Positions 48,688 to 61,062 of a DNA stretch of 64,000 nucleotides are shown piece after piece. The DNA lies in NCBI RefSeq assembly GCF_030272615.1, contig NC_081414.1:527537137-527601136 (forward strand), given 5' to 3'. This DNA comes from Cryptomeria japonica. Its lineage: Eukaryota; Streptophyta; Pinopsida; Cupressales; Cupressaceae. Below the pieces are notes generated by a model. The model ran no database searches. It saw only the letters and a list, made by a program, of their open reading frames with translations, and was not told where the DNA came from. The stretch's first letter is position 1; each line of letters starts with the position of its first letter. Position numbers and translations under genes: made by a program.

Positions 48688-48699
48688 CTACATCCAGTT

Positions 48700-50150
48700 C
48701 CATAACAAACAATCTTACCATATATAGAAGGAAAAACGAAACCAAAAACAACGAACTTGCATTCTTAGAAAAGGAATACAGATTGACAAGTAGGAATATA
48801 GATGCTAATATAACTAGGATAAATATGTTTAAAAAATCTATCATGCAAACAACGAATTGAATTCTACTTGCATTCTAAAAATAGGATTACAGAAAAAAAA
48901 TTAATTCCCATAAGAAAGCTTAATCCAAAGGATGACTTTGAACATTAAGGGCAACTAGCTATTACAACAGCCACAATATGTTACAGAAGAGTTAGGCTAG
49001 GAAGCATGTCTACTGCACAGAAAAATGCAACGCAGACAAGAAGCAACGCAATATCTAACCAACTAAAAATGCCTTACACCAATATAGCAATAAGTGGTTG
49101 CTAGCCATCTCATCAAACAACTGAAAATACCTAACTCCTGCCTAAAATGTCAACTAACGAAAATTTGCAACCTCTGAGAATTGTACAGCAATGTAATGTT
49201 CCCTTTTAGGATAATTAGGAATCATGGGACAATTACTTGAATTCCTTATAATTACAATATCTAGGATCTCTGCTGTGTCCAATATGGCAATATAAATATG
49301 CAATGAGATAGAATATGATATTGCTTATAGCAGTATGGATTTGCTGTCTCTGATATAAACACTTAAAGCATGCAATGTCTGATCCGTATTATCGCTTATA
49401 GCAACATAGTTGCTGTGTCTGATCTTATGTATTAACTCACAATAATAATGTTGATGCGTATACTTTATATTTATTATATCGAGTTATTATTACGTTTGCC
49501 GAAGTAGTTTTAACAGATCGTATAAACAGTAATTTCTTTCATTAATTCCCTTGGGTTACTTGTGATGTTTATTTATGATTGTCATTTATAGCTGTATTCT
49601 GATTTACATGTTTGATATTTCAATAGTATAATTTGATCATTCACGGTTCTTTTTTTTGTTCCTTGTGTTATACGTTCGTGACACAATGGCTGGTATCTTC
49701 TTCTTCTTGCAGATCACATATTCTGGTCCTCAGCGAATTATCCTTTGTTTTCTCCATTCTTTATCTTCCCCGAGCCTTCCCTTTATTTTCCTCCACGTCC
49801 TTAGTGGGGAATCACGTCCATTAGAGTGGAATTGGGAATGGCGGCGACTCCTTGAAAAGTCCCCGCTTCCCAATATTCATTACCAATCATTATCCCCCTC
49901 CCCACTAAAGCTTATAATATCGGTTAAATTTTATTATTGTTTGTAAATTAATAATCAGTAAATAGTATAAATAATATATAATTATAAATTGTGAATTTAT
50001 ATAATAACATAACTGTAAATTTATAATTTGTGGATTAATAATGGTAACATATAAATGTTGAATATGATAATATCTATGATTAAAACACAAGAGCTTCCAA
50101 TCTAAATAATATAGGTGATCTTAAATAAGCTATAAATAATAAGGGTCATT
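48700..50150. other. Intronic or intergenic AT-rich sequence
   Basis: Expected position of a TIR exon, but none is recognised. Frames at 49633-49946 have no domain. Nothing else is supported. Confidence 0.4.
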
Positions 50151-50153
50151 ACA

Positions 50154-50287
50154 AGCAATTGTAGGTGTAAGTCAATTACATCATTTTAGAAAGCATTCAA
50201 TTTTAGGGGATCATTTCTACAGCAATTGTAGGTGTAAATCAATTCCATCATTTTAGAAAGAATTCAATTTTAGGGGATCATCTATTT
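50154..50287 (+). repeat. 67-bp tandem duplication
   Basis: 50154-50220 and 50221-50287 share 'agcaattgtaggtgtaa.tc', 'catcattttagaaag' and 'attcaattttaggggatca', with a few substitutions. Confidence 0.9.
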
Positions 50288-50289
50288 CT

Positions 50290-50760
50290 GCATTATAAGA
50301 TGGCATGGGTGATTTGGGGAAGATTCTTCAATTAAATGGAAGTAATATGGCTGGCTTGCAAATAAAAATTGGATATAGGTTTGCCCAAGGAAGCTTTGGA
50401 ATGAAATTTTAAATGCTTTCTGGATGACAAGTCCAGCCATTTTAATTTGAATCTATGGTTTGAAAGAAACTCCAAAAAGTTAACAAGAAGAAAAATATAA
50501 TGCAAAGGACGAGGGAAGATAGAAACTTCAATATCAAAATTGGTCGATAACTGGAACCCCGGATCAAATAATACATTTGAAGAAGATGAGGAAATTTTAA
50601 CAAGATGGAAACTGACCAGATGCCCGATAGCCTCAGGTTGTGTGGAAGAAACCTTCTTGCAATTAGGTCAAGCTCAATTTTGATGCAGGAAATCCAGGAT
50701 TAGGAGGAGGGATCTAGAAAGATGATCTGATGGGCAACCTCAATAATTTTTTATGATAAG
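50290..50760 (+). pseudogene. LINE ORF2 3' fragment (zf-RVT / RNase H remains)
   Basis: Broken + strand frames read WFERNSKKLTRRK, DNWNPGSN, DEEILTRWKL, then VKLNFDAGNPGLGGG. This resembles the linker and start of a LINE RNase H domain (KLNFDGA..GNPG.GG). It is short and diverged, with several stops. Confidence 0.45.
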
Positions 50761-51468
50761 AATGAACAACTTGACATTAATTATTTAAGTAGTGAAAAGG
50801 GGCAAAACAATGACTGGCAAATAAACAATCAACAATGTCATTCAGACACTTAAGATGGAAGCAAAGAATTTTCAGATCACACACTAACCTATGAGGTGAA
50901 GAGGAAATGCAATGGCATATCTAACATCCAATTCAGGGGTGCAAAAGTTAGGTAAGATGTTTTATGCTCCTACTTTTTCCCCCATGGAAATAAAGTTGAT
51001 TTCTTAAGACTGCACCAAAAAGGAAGGGCTTCTCTCCATTGAAAATAGCAAAACTTTGGATCAAGAAAAAGATTGATTTCAGTATATAAAATTGTGTCTC
51101 TATGTGCACTCAGTAGTACCTTTTTGTAATTGAACGAAATAAAGAAGAATAAACATGATGGATAAATGATGAATGTTACTAGCTGTTATTTTTTCTACCT
51201 TTCTAGCAGTTGGAATGTTCTTGGAATTGATTGGATAAGATTGCCCTCTGGGCAGACAAGCAGATGTTAGATGTTTGAAATTGCTCTTTGAAACTCCTCT
51301 CATTTTTATTTTCCCCATAACACTAAAAAGGAGTTAGCAATTTGCAAACATTTATCTCCAGTTCTAAGGTCCCTTAACCCTAGGAACCTTTAACAAACCA
51401 TAAAAGCATGCCATCCAACCAAAAATGCTAGCAAATACAATCCATGTAAGCATACAATCAACTGGCCA
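50761..51468. other. No recognised gene
   Basis: A frame at 51100-51318 has no domain. Part of the same large intervening region of the midasin locus. Confidence 0.35.
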
Positions 51469-51473
51469 GACAA

Positions 51474-52694
51474 TGTTGAAGTAATATTGTAATATTGATA
51501 TAATGGTCATCTTAGTCTTTTAGCTAGTATTTAGAAACTTATGTCTTTCTACTTTAGTTAGTTTTAGGATGTTTCCTTTTTATCTTTCGTGTTTCTAATC
51601 TTGATTGTTTTAGTTATGGAAAGATTTTTTTGTAATCTCTTTATAAGGAGCCTTCGTTTCCTTTGTAATTAATATATAACAAAATAATCATTTCATGGTT
51701 TCATTACGTGGAATTTATTTCTAGAATTTTTTTAATGATATTTTATAAAAAATTGTGTTGTTACCTGAATTATTTTCAGAAGTTTTTTGCTCGATTTTTT
51801 TAATAATAAGGACTTTTGTTGGGAAATCATTGTGGTTTGGGTTCTCTAATTTTTTTTTCCAAAAAAAATAATGGTGGGTTTTCCTATTTTTTGTAAAAAA
51901 AATATCATGGAACGTTTTGCATGATTTTTCTCCTAAAAATCTTGATTGTTTACTGTCTCTTTGCACAAAAAAAAGGGTTTTGACATGATTTCAGCATCGC
52001 ATCGAGAGTTTGACTATTTTTTCACAAAATCGTGGTTTCTTGTAGCTTGTTTTGGATCACACCTAGGGTTTCTAGGGTGAACAGTGTGCTTCTACAAAAG
52101 GCTTTTGACATTTTTTTTAACAAAATCGTGGCTGTTGCTTCTTTTGATAATTTTTGGCAAAATCATGTTTTTTCAAAACTGTGAAGTTTTTTGAGAAGCT
52201 GATTTCAGTTTTTGTCTCTAGATTTGCGGGAGGGATAGCTTTGTTACCCAACATCATGTTGGAAGGATTGTGGTAAATCTTGGTCATCTTTAGAAGTTCT
52301 ACAGAAAGTGGTTGGCTGATCAATAGTCCAACCAAGGAGGGTCTTAGCAGGCTCATGTCGCAGAGCATTTTGAGGAGAAGGGGGCAGCCTTCTTTGCATT
52401 CATGGCCAAATGACCTGCAGATTATGTCGAGTCTTTTGTAGGGTAGTTAGAAGGATATTAAGGGAGAGTATTAAAGTAATATTGTAATATTGATATAATG
52501 GTCATCTTAGTCATTTAGTTAGCATTTAGAAACTTCTTTTTATGTCTTTCTCCTCTAGTTAGTTTTAGGAAGTTCCTTCTATCTTTCGTGTTTCTATTCT
52601 TGATTGTTTCCATTATGGAAAGATCTTCTTTGTAATCTCTTTATAAGGAGCCTTCATCTCCTTTGTAATTAATATATAACGAATTATCATATCA
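51474..52694 (+). mobile_element. Mini Copia derivative with paired ~224-bp LTRs
   Basis: LTRs at 51474-51695 and 52469-52694 (TGTTGAAG / TATTAAAG starts, shared 'gtaatctctttataaggagcc'), flanked by the 5-bp repeat GACAA (51469-51473 and 52695-52699). The ~770-bp interior keeps only scraps of a Copia frame. One resembles the Copia-1 gag start (LTNIMLE-like, about 52235). Another resembles the end of gag and start of protease (FFAFMA, about 52393). It ends in a polypurine tract (aagggagag). It is a TRIM-like or deletion derivative relying on enzymes from other elements. Confidence 0.8.
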
Positions 52695-52850
52695 GACAAG
52701 ATATAATCTTCACTTTATATTTCAAAACCAATTCTATTTTAGTGCATATACACATCAAGCACCTGTATAAAGCAACTACCATTCAAATTTTTTTAAGGAA
52801 AATGCTTTGAAATGTAGCATGAGATTTAGAATTGTTTATCAGTAACACAC

Positions 52851-55800
52851 CTCTGGGTATAATTTCCCAATATCAATCTCCACACGTAGGTGCTTCTCTA
52901 GTATTCCTTGAACCATAGCCTTTCCATTCACATTTCTCAGTCTCTCATCTAGCAACATATAGCCATCCATTGCTAAATCTTCATAAGACTTTCCACACCC
53001 CCTGAACCGATCTGCCCACCTAAACAAATCACAAGGAGTTATAAATGCTTCCCAGCAAAGACATTGCTAATTTGCCTATGCCTTTGTAAATATTTCATAA
53101 TTTCAACCATTTTGCTTGCATAGCTTGGAGGGACTTCACAGCGTTTTTCAAGTCTCATGCACAATTCCTCTCCTGGTATATCATCCACATGGAGTTCCAA
53201 GAAATGATTGTGAAAAGCATGAGAGAGGACTTTACAACCACCATATGTTCCAGGGGGGTTCTGAGTTGCAAATAACATAAAATGGGGATGAGGTTAAATG
53301 TTATCTGAAGTTCTGGTACAAAAAGTTCTCCGTTGTCATCCAACAGATGATTCAAAGCTTCCAATACATCCAAAGGTGCCAGGTTAAGCTCATCTAGAAC
53401 AATCCAATATCCCTTCCGTGCTGCCTCAACTAATATTCCTTCTTGCAAAACTAGCTTACCAGAAGAATCTGTAACATATCTACCAAGGTATTCTTGCAAA
53501 TCTGTATTCTCATGGTTGTTGATGCGAACAAATTGGTGACCAGTGACTGTTGCAAGATATTCAAGCAAACTTGTTTCGCTACTAGAGGTTGGTCCTTGTA
53601 AGAGAATGGGATATATATGAATAAAGACAGCTCTTGCAAGGTTCTTTAGATGTTGCTTTATAATATTTGTCAAAACATATTGTTTGCAAAATTCAGTAGA
53701 TGCCTTAGACGCTTGAGATGTTCCTCTCTCAATCCAGTACCCTTCAAACTGTACATGATCAGAACTTGGACAAGGAGCCCTAAGTAATGAATTTAAAGCC
53801 TTTATTGTCATAGAGGAAGCACTGAAGCAATAATTCTTTCCATTAGGTCTGAGCTTGATTGTTCTAGCATAGTCAGAAACAACATGCATATTCCATCATA
53901 GAGAGCCCTCTGAAAACCATACGCTGGAGTTACTGCCCTTGCATATTCTAAAGCACGTGCCAGAGACCGCAAGCTGTATTGAGGCTTCTGATTCCCATTG
54001 AGCGGTCTTGACTCTAATTCTCATCTGGCTTCTTTATAAAACTTAACAATATCATCAACAGGAAGAGATGGCAACATACCCTCAAGATATTGATTAACAA
54101 AAAGACTCAAATCTTCTGCATTTAGCAACTCGGCAACAAAGAATTTGGTAAACTTATTTTTTATAGAAAATGGCAAATCACGCTTGCCAACATCTGTTGT
54201 TGGATTCATGCAAACAAATATTTGAAAGTCTGGATGGCAAGTAACATACTTAACATCTCCCTTTTCAAGCAGGCAGAGAGAACTTTAATCTCCTTCCAAC
54301 GCATCACTAAGCCTCTGAAGCATCTCAGGAGAAGCTAAATTTACTTCATTTAATAAAATCCAGTGACCCTTCCCTGTCAATTGACTTCTTCCTTTTCTGG
54401 GTAGTCTTTTCTCCACCATTACCACCTGTTCCATAGGTAATTGTGGGTTGCAGTCCAACATATTGAGACGATTCTGACTCCATGAGTTTTGCTACTTTAT
54501 CAACTGCTATCTAGAATCCTTTTGGCAGCTAATCCCATTTTTTTTTTATCCACATATTGCTGAATTCTACTAAGAAACTGCATATTTTGCTGTAACCAGG
54601 TCAAATTCAAAAGAATAAATAAGTAAAACCCTTAAATAATTATAAATTCAAAATTCTACCTATATTCTACTTTTGGAAGAAGCAACGAAATTCCTAGATA
54701 TTCACCTCTGAAGATAATGTTGAATAGAATTAACGATTGAAGACCTCCATGAGAGGAATGCATATCAATTGAGCTTCTATTGGTTTAAATCCACCCAAAA
54801 AGCTTGTGCTGTCACTCTGTTGACTTAGGTTCTGGCAGATTAAAAAAGTGTCGACAGTTCCTCTCTCCAACTTACGTTGCACAGAAACATAGATGAAGAT
54901 AAGAAAGTTTTGTTGAACATACCAAAACCGTCGCACACCGAGTTTTGTAGCTAAATGTTGCACAAGAGTAGTTTTCTTAGCACCAGCCTCACCACTAGAA
55001 GAACAGGCTTGTTATGCTTCACAACACATGCTATGCGCTCTAAGACATGCAATGCATTCCCACTATTTGCAAAAGCACGTTCCTGAGTTGTTTTACTCTG
55101 AATGTAGACAAATAATTATCAAGTACTCGTAACATATAAAACAATTTACATGCCAAACATTACTTTTGTGAGAGCCAACCTGTCGTTGAAGTAGAGAAAC
55201 ACGTCCAACTTGAAGCACAGATTTTAGAAGCTGGTACACATTTGACAAAAACAATTGAGCACTTAAAGTGCAATAATGAAATGTTATCATGGTGTCTAAA
55301 GGCTATACAATATGTCATGAAGTAGACAAAACCTGAATCTGATGTCTGTTTAGTTGGTCCAAATATTCTGCTTGTGAATGAGATATATTCCAAAGTTCTG
55401 CAATTCTTTTCAAAAAAATATGCCTGCTTTTCTTGCAAGCTATCGAAGCAGCAAAGATATCCACTGCTTGCACAAGAGAACACAACATATCAAGCACTCA
55501 GTAAGGTAATAATAAGAAGTGTTTACATTTCTATTCATCATGACAATGAAAGTAGCCAAAGTGGCAGAGAACAATGAATGAGATTGATTGACGACTTCAT
55601 TAAAGATATGCTCACCCGTATGGCATGACAAGACATCCCTATCAAAATCCAAATTAAATTTCATGAGATCCCTGTCAGTCAGACAGTGAATTAGAAATTA
55701 ATAAATTAATTTAAAAAATAAGCAACTACATAAAACCTCAAACCTTTCCAAATTTTGTGAATTGATATTGAAGCAATTTCATGGTACCTTGTTGAGAACG

Positions 55801-56180
55801 GATTCCCAGAATAGACTGAAGCAAAGCCACCAAACTTGAAACTTGAGGTGGTTGACCAAATTCACCATTTCTAGGGTGTCTGTGAATTGTCATGACATTC
55901 ATTGTTACGATACATAAAGCGAGACTTACATTGATTTTACTGCAATGGCAGACAGCTTATTATAATATTACAGATAGCATTAGAAATAATTTAAAGATCG
56001 CAATGAAATTACTATGTATAGAAAGAAGGAAAAACAATGCAGACACCCAGACTTACCACAATTTAGGAGCAACATGTCCTAAAACCGGAAAGCTCACTCT
56101 TCCGATTTGGTTCAAATGCTCATTGCTTACATCATCAATCACGTCCTTTCTCCCAAAATTGCTCTATGTTTCTTTACCTG
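52851..56180 (-). pseudogene. MDN1: Midasin (MDN1) AAA1-AAA3 exon block
   Basis: Pieces in order on the - strand: end of AAA1 (about 56150-56080, FPVLGHVAPKL), a RDLLKW-type segment (about 55680-55600), VDIFAASIA (55470-55330), VGRVSLLQ (about 55200), AAA2 (55080-54730: KPVLL, decayed Walker A, QNLSQQSDSTSFLGGFKPIEAQL; 54400-54020: GHWILLNEVNLASPE, FVCMNPTTDVGKRDLPFSI), AAA3 (53889-53290: ILLQGPTSSSETSL, RINNHENTDLQEYLG, VLDELNLAPLDVLEALN; 53278-52851: MLFATQNPPGTYGG, FRWADRF, ending LYPE at donor GAG|GTGTGT). Midasin is a ~5000-residue ring ATPase of 60S ribosome maturation. Lesions are frameshifts at Walker A of AAA2 (about 54990), near 53290 and near 53045, a stop in AAA2 (about 54285), and a Walker A changed from SSGKTS to SSSETS in AAA3. 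Confidence 0.85.
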
Positions 56181-56189
56181 TCGACCAAG

Positions 56190-56584
56190 AAAATCTAGAG
56201 ATTTTTTTTTTTGAAAGTGTTATTGATATTTCAAGAAATAAAGAGAGCACCAATGAACAAGAAAATCAATTCATATAATCACAATAATTACAAATAACCA
56301 GAAGACAATTCTAGGATAACTTGCAAATAACTTATTAAAGCATTTATGATATATCCAAAAATCTAGATACAATTTTAGTTGACAACTTGGAATTAGATCC
56401 AGGATCTTTGAATAGATTTGAGCTTTGCATATTTTAAAACAGATAGTTAAATTATATATTTCAAAACCAACGCTAGAAAATATCTCATGTGCAATACAGA
56501 CTTGATATAGCATGCCTGGATCCAGTTTGAAATTTGTTATAGTTGCAAATAACTGAAATCCCTTTGCAGCAGGTATAGCTTGGT
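56190..56584. other. Short spacer between MDN1 block and LINE-2
   Basis: AT-rich with no recognised gene. MDN1 exons further 5' (AAA1 Walker A, N-terminus) were not found here or beyond LINE-2. Confidence 0.4.
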
Positions 56585-56759
56585 TTTTTTTTGCTTTTTT
56601 TTTTCATGAATAGGCAGTCTGGATTCTATTAATTAAGAAAAAGATATACTATTCACAAAAAAAAAAGTAGGGGGATACGAGATCAACCCTCAGAGTTCAG
56701 ACGGGCAGAGCCAGGAAAGTCCAGCAAACACAAGCAGCACCCAGCAACATTACAAAAAA

Positions 56760-57215
56760 TTACATAAAAACGACCGCTAGATGGTTAGAGCAATCCTAGT
56801 GGGAGGTGGAGGTGGATCCTTATCATCTTTAGGACCCCATACATCATTCGGGAGGGTCCAACCTCATCATCAGTAGCAGCCTCCTCAATATTCTCTTCAC
56901 AGTGCTTAGGTGAAATGGCCAGAGCTAGGCGAGGAAGGGCCTTGGACATACTAGGCCAGGTATTATCATCTCTAGTGGGCCACTTGCTACCACCGCCAGC
57001 GAGAGGAGCAACCCCTCTAGAATCCCACCCATCGGGAATAGGCGAAGAGGAACGCCGACGGTGAAAATCCCGGCCACCAGACTGGCGACGGGCCTAAGAC
57101 TACATGGTCTGAGAGTGGTGGGAAGAACTATGCCCGTAGCGCCGCCCACAAGGTGGCGATTGACCCCTTGAAGGGGGATGATTAGGAGGCACTCTAGGAA
57201 CTGTACAAGGGGCAT
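56760..57215 (-). pseudogene. LINE-2 3' coding tail, Arg/Ser/Pro-rich
   Basis: One frame reads an Arg/Ser-rich tract (RRQSGGRDFHRRRSSS), then DGWDSRGVAPL, then MSKALPRLALAISPKH and an acidic end (EENIEEAATDDEVGPS). It lies beyond the zf-RVT-like part, so it is probably the C-terminus of the LINE-2 polyprotein. I cannot assign a domain. Confidence 0.45.
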
Positions 57216-57278
57216 TTCCCCAATGCTCTAAAGTTCCTGAAGGCGGCCCATCTCAAGGGCAACCTTGTTAGCTTGAAC

Positions 57279-60200
57279 CTAGATCTGCAACATAACATTA
57301 TTGCATATACAAGCTTTAGCATAAAGTGAGTCTTGTTTATCAATAGAGCTGTAAAAAAATATAACATTTTTGTCTTTCCATAAGACAGAGAATTTCCACC
57401 CTAAAAGCATGCCATATTTCGGTGAAGAAATGAGCGAGGCCAGGAGGGTCGTCGAGCAAGGCCATGTGCCAAGAGAAAGGTTCAAGCCTGAAAGGTCTGA
57501 AGAAATCATGAATTCATCTCTAGAAAGTTGGAGCCCGACGACAATACCAAAAAAGATGCATATAAGACTGGTTGCCCACAAAAAGGGCAACGAGGGTCCA
57601 AAACCCCCATTTGCCGCAGGCGAGAGCCTATAGGCAAGCCTTGGAAAAGAATACACTAGGCAAAATGGGCAAGTTTTGGCTCCACAATGGCATACCAGAT
57701 GCCAAGAAATCTGCGTCGCCAAGTGGTAGTACTCGACTACACTCAAAGTCAATACCTTAGGAAGATGTGGAGAGAGCCATCTGTAACCCAAAGAGGGTTT
57801 GTATCGAAAAAAATGAAGTATGAGGATATCAAATCTAGTCTTTCCACCAAGGCCTCACAGAGTGAATGCCCAACTTATGAAGCATATTCACATGCAAAGC
57901 CAATAAGACAACGTCAAACGTTTGTTGATTAGGCTAAATGAGCTGAAATTGCACACACAAATCTTCCCAAGAGCGAATGCTCATGAAAGCTGTAGACAAG
58001 AGATCTTTGGGAGTACAAATGCCATGCTTGTGAAAGCATAAAGCATGCACCTCGGGGACTTTAGCTAGGGGAAAACCTTGAATTTGAATGAGGGGCGACC
58101 ACCAAAGTTTATGCTGATTAAAAGAAAGGCCATCACAAAAACCAGAGCCATTCCATTAAGCATGACTTAATGGCTTTCTAGGCACGTCATATGCTCTTGG
58201 CAACAAAAGTGCCTTCAATTCGAACATCATCTTTCATGACAAGAAGGGTTTGAAAACCAATCCCCTTCCAAGTAGGCTTATTAACCGAGTACCTTGAAGA
58301 AATACAATGTCTGAGAAGAACTTTCCAGGCCTTTGAGCTAGAGATGGCTCTTATGACCCATTTGGCACACAAAGCAAGCCCTTATTTTTGGGTGGAAAAT
58401 GGACCAAGTCCACCAGAATCTCGAGGAAGGCAACAAAATTTCCACACAACTCTATGAAAGCTAGTGTTTGTAGGAGAAGAAGCCCACAAAAAATCCCTCA
58501 AGAGCTTCTCAAGCTTCAAATACGAAGCTTTTGAAGGAGCCTAGCAAGAGGAGTAATAAACATGGGTGGCCACCAGAACTTTAGAACAAATTTGAAACTT
58601 CCCAACAAGAGAAAGGGGCTTTGTGATCCAACAAGACTACTTTTTTTCAATTTTGGCAAGGACCGAGTTCCACAGATTTGTTGGAGAACCCTTAAAAGCA
58701 AAAGGGATACCCAAGAATTTGAAACTTCACCATGATCTAACCACTAACAACCAAATTGGAGAAGCCACGAAGGAGCTGAAAGGAAGGACTGCTTGTAGCA
58801 TTGCATCTTGCACGATTGAATGGCAGACCCAGAGGCTAGACAAAAGATATCAAGGCAATGAAGGGCCTCCTGAAGGTTTTGTTCATCCTCTATGAGAGTT
58901 AAAAATGAATCATTAGTGAAGTGACCATTGATTAATTGAGATGGTGAGTTACCACTATCCTCCAGAGAAGATGACTCGGGTAGGGCAATACCTTTGATTC
59001 TGCTAGCCACAATGGCATTAGCGAGTAAGTACCCAAAACCCTCGACAACCAAAACATACAGGGATGGGGCCAGGGGCATCCTTGCTGAATAGATATGAAC
59101 AAATCAAAAGTAGAGGATTGACGACCATTGATAGTGATACACGCAGAAGCGTCCCCAAACAACATTTGAATAGATTGAATGAAACGGGGACCAAACCCAA
59201 TAGCTTGAAGCATGGCGAGAATAACCATTCAATTTTGTCATAAACTTTAGCAAAGTTGATATTGAGAAAGATTGCATTATGCTTGGAGCGTCCATGCCCT
59301 CCCAAACAACAATAAAATTATCTAGAATGAACCTAGATTTAATAAACCCAGTCTGCTCTAGCCTCACAATTTGAGGTAGAAGGTGTCTAATTTTTCAGAG
59401 CCAAGGCTTTTGCACTAATTTTGTTAGAAACATTGAGGAGCGTGATGGACCGCCAATTACAAATATCTTCCGAGTACCTGACTTTAAGTATGAACTTAAT
59501 ATTTCCTTTATTAATAATTTTGCCTAGAGAACAAGAATGGTAGGCTTTTTGGTAAACCTTGAGCAAATCAGGGCCCACACAAGGCCACAAAGCCTTGTAG
59601 AATTCACAAGGAAAGTTGTCACAACCTAGGGCTTTATCATCTGCCATACAGAAAATTGCTTCCTTCAAGTCTTCGGGGGTAAGCATTTGATCACAGAAAG
59701 TCCTTTGGGCTTCAAAGAGTTGAGTAGAAACCATCGAAAGACATTCCTAAAGAGCACCATCATGCTCAGGAGAAGGGTCTTGAGCAGTAAAGACTTTCTC
59801 ATAATGGCGGACAAAGGCTTGAAGAACATCCGGTAGCTCAAAAAGCATCGTTTGACCTTCTCTTATGCGCTTGATACCAGGTGAGTGATGAGCACGAAGA
59901 GCCAGGAATTTTATTTTAGAGGCATGATCCCCCACCTTGAACCAGTGTAACCTGGCTTTAATTTGAGCCCCTATGGCAACATGATTGTTAGCAATTTGCT
60001 TCTACTATCGAAGCTCTGCAACCCTGACTTGTAACATAGGAGAGAATGGGTTCGCGACAAGATCCTTCGTGGCATGACACAAATCCACCATGGTGGCTTC
60101 GTAGGAATGCCAACAAAAATTGGCAAGTTGTAGACCGTAGATACTGAGAAATTGTAGTGTGCATTGAACGACAAAGTTCCACCAATCAATCCACCTATGT

Positions 60201-60975
60201 TGATGAGTAGGATGACCCTCCAGTTTCCAGATTTTTTGAATGTGGGCCACAGAGGGGTAATGACTCAGCAAAGAAGTATTAAAAAAGAACTGTGTTCGAG
60301 GTGGTCGGGTGCAGCCCACTTGCCACTCAATACTAAATTGAATGGGAAAATGATTTGATAGAGTCATATCCGTCAATGGCCTAACCGAAGGATTGTGATA
60401 GCTTCCAAAAGAAAAAAAAGACTGAGTTGTGATCATGGCACGGTCAAGTCTCTTAAAGACTTTGTTAAGACCATTGTGAAAATTACACTATGTGTGCCAA
60501 ACACCAGAAGGGCAGTGTTGGTTGATATTGGGATCATAAAGACCCAATTTATTGTGCATGTAAAACCATGCTTCCTGCCACCAGCTATCCAACAAAAAGG
60601 AATTAAGCCCTCCTGGTCAGAAGCGTCTTCTATCATATTAAAAACCCCGCACATAACCCAAGTGGCGGGAGGCAATGAGTCATCAACCCACCTCCACAGA
60701 CAATTTTTCAACATCATCATTGGAAGCATAAACATTAATGATCCCAAAGCCAAAGGAATGATTGACAACTGACAAGAGAATCCACACCACCCGGTGAGTG
60801 GGATCCTAACTGTTAGCCACACTGTAAGATTGCCAACATGGCGCCAAAATGGAAACAACACCTTTGTGGCCAACTTCATGGTTTGAAGCGAAAACCAGAC
60901 CACTTGGCCAAATAACACTACAAGCAACATGCAAAAGAAATGCATAAATTTTAATTTTCTGCAAACATGACACAT
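57279..60975 (-). pseudogene. LINE-2 ORF2: endonuclease / RT / zf-RVT remains
   Basis: Endonuclease pieces (60975-60430: FGIINVYASND, VMCGVFNMIEDASDQEG, where the catalytic GDFN is GVFN), then PLTDMTLSNHFPIQF, RT pieces (59734-58744: DDKALGCDNFPCEFY, FLNINFAKVYDKIEW, a QGCP motif, and HFTNDSFLTLIEDEQN, where the usual FADD is FTND) and a zf-RVT-like PRCPFCG (about 57590). The first catalytic Asp of RT and the GDFN Asp are lost and frames change repeatedly, so this copy is old and inactive. Confidence 0.75.
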
Positions 60976-61062
60976 CTAAACCAACATTCTTTTGTCTAGT
61001 ATTCCTTACAAAATACTTTTTGGAGAGGTCTGTAAGACCTCAAACATTCCAAGATAGAAAAT

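Noticed and set aside
26149-56180. A functional midasin gene with giant introns
   Set aside because: Frameshifts at 54.99, 53.29 and 53.05 kb, a stop near 54.29 kb, and changed Walker A residues in AAA2-AAA4 make a working ATPase ring unlikely.
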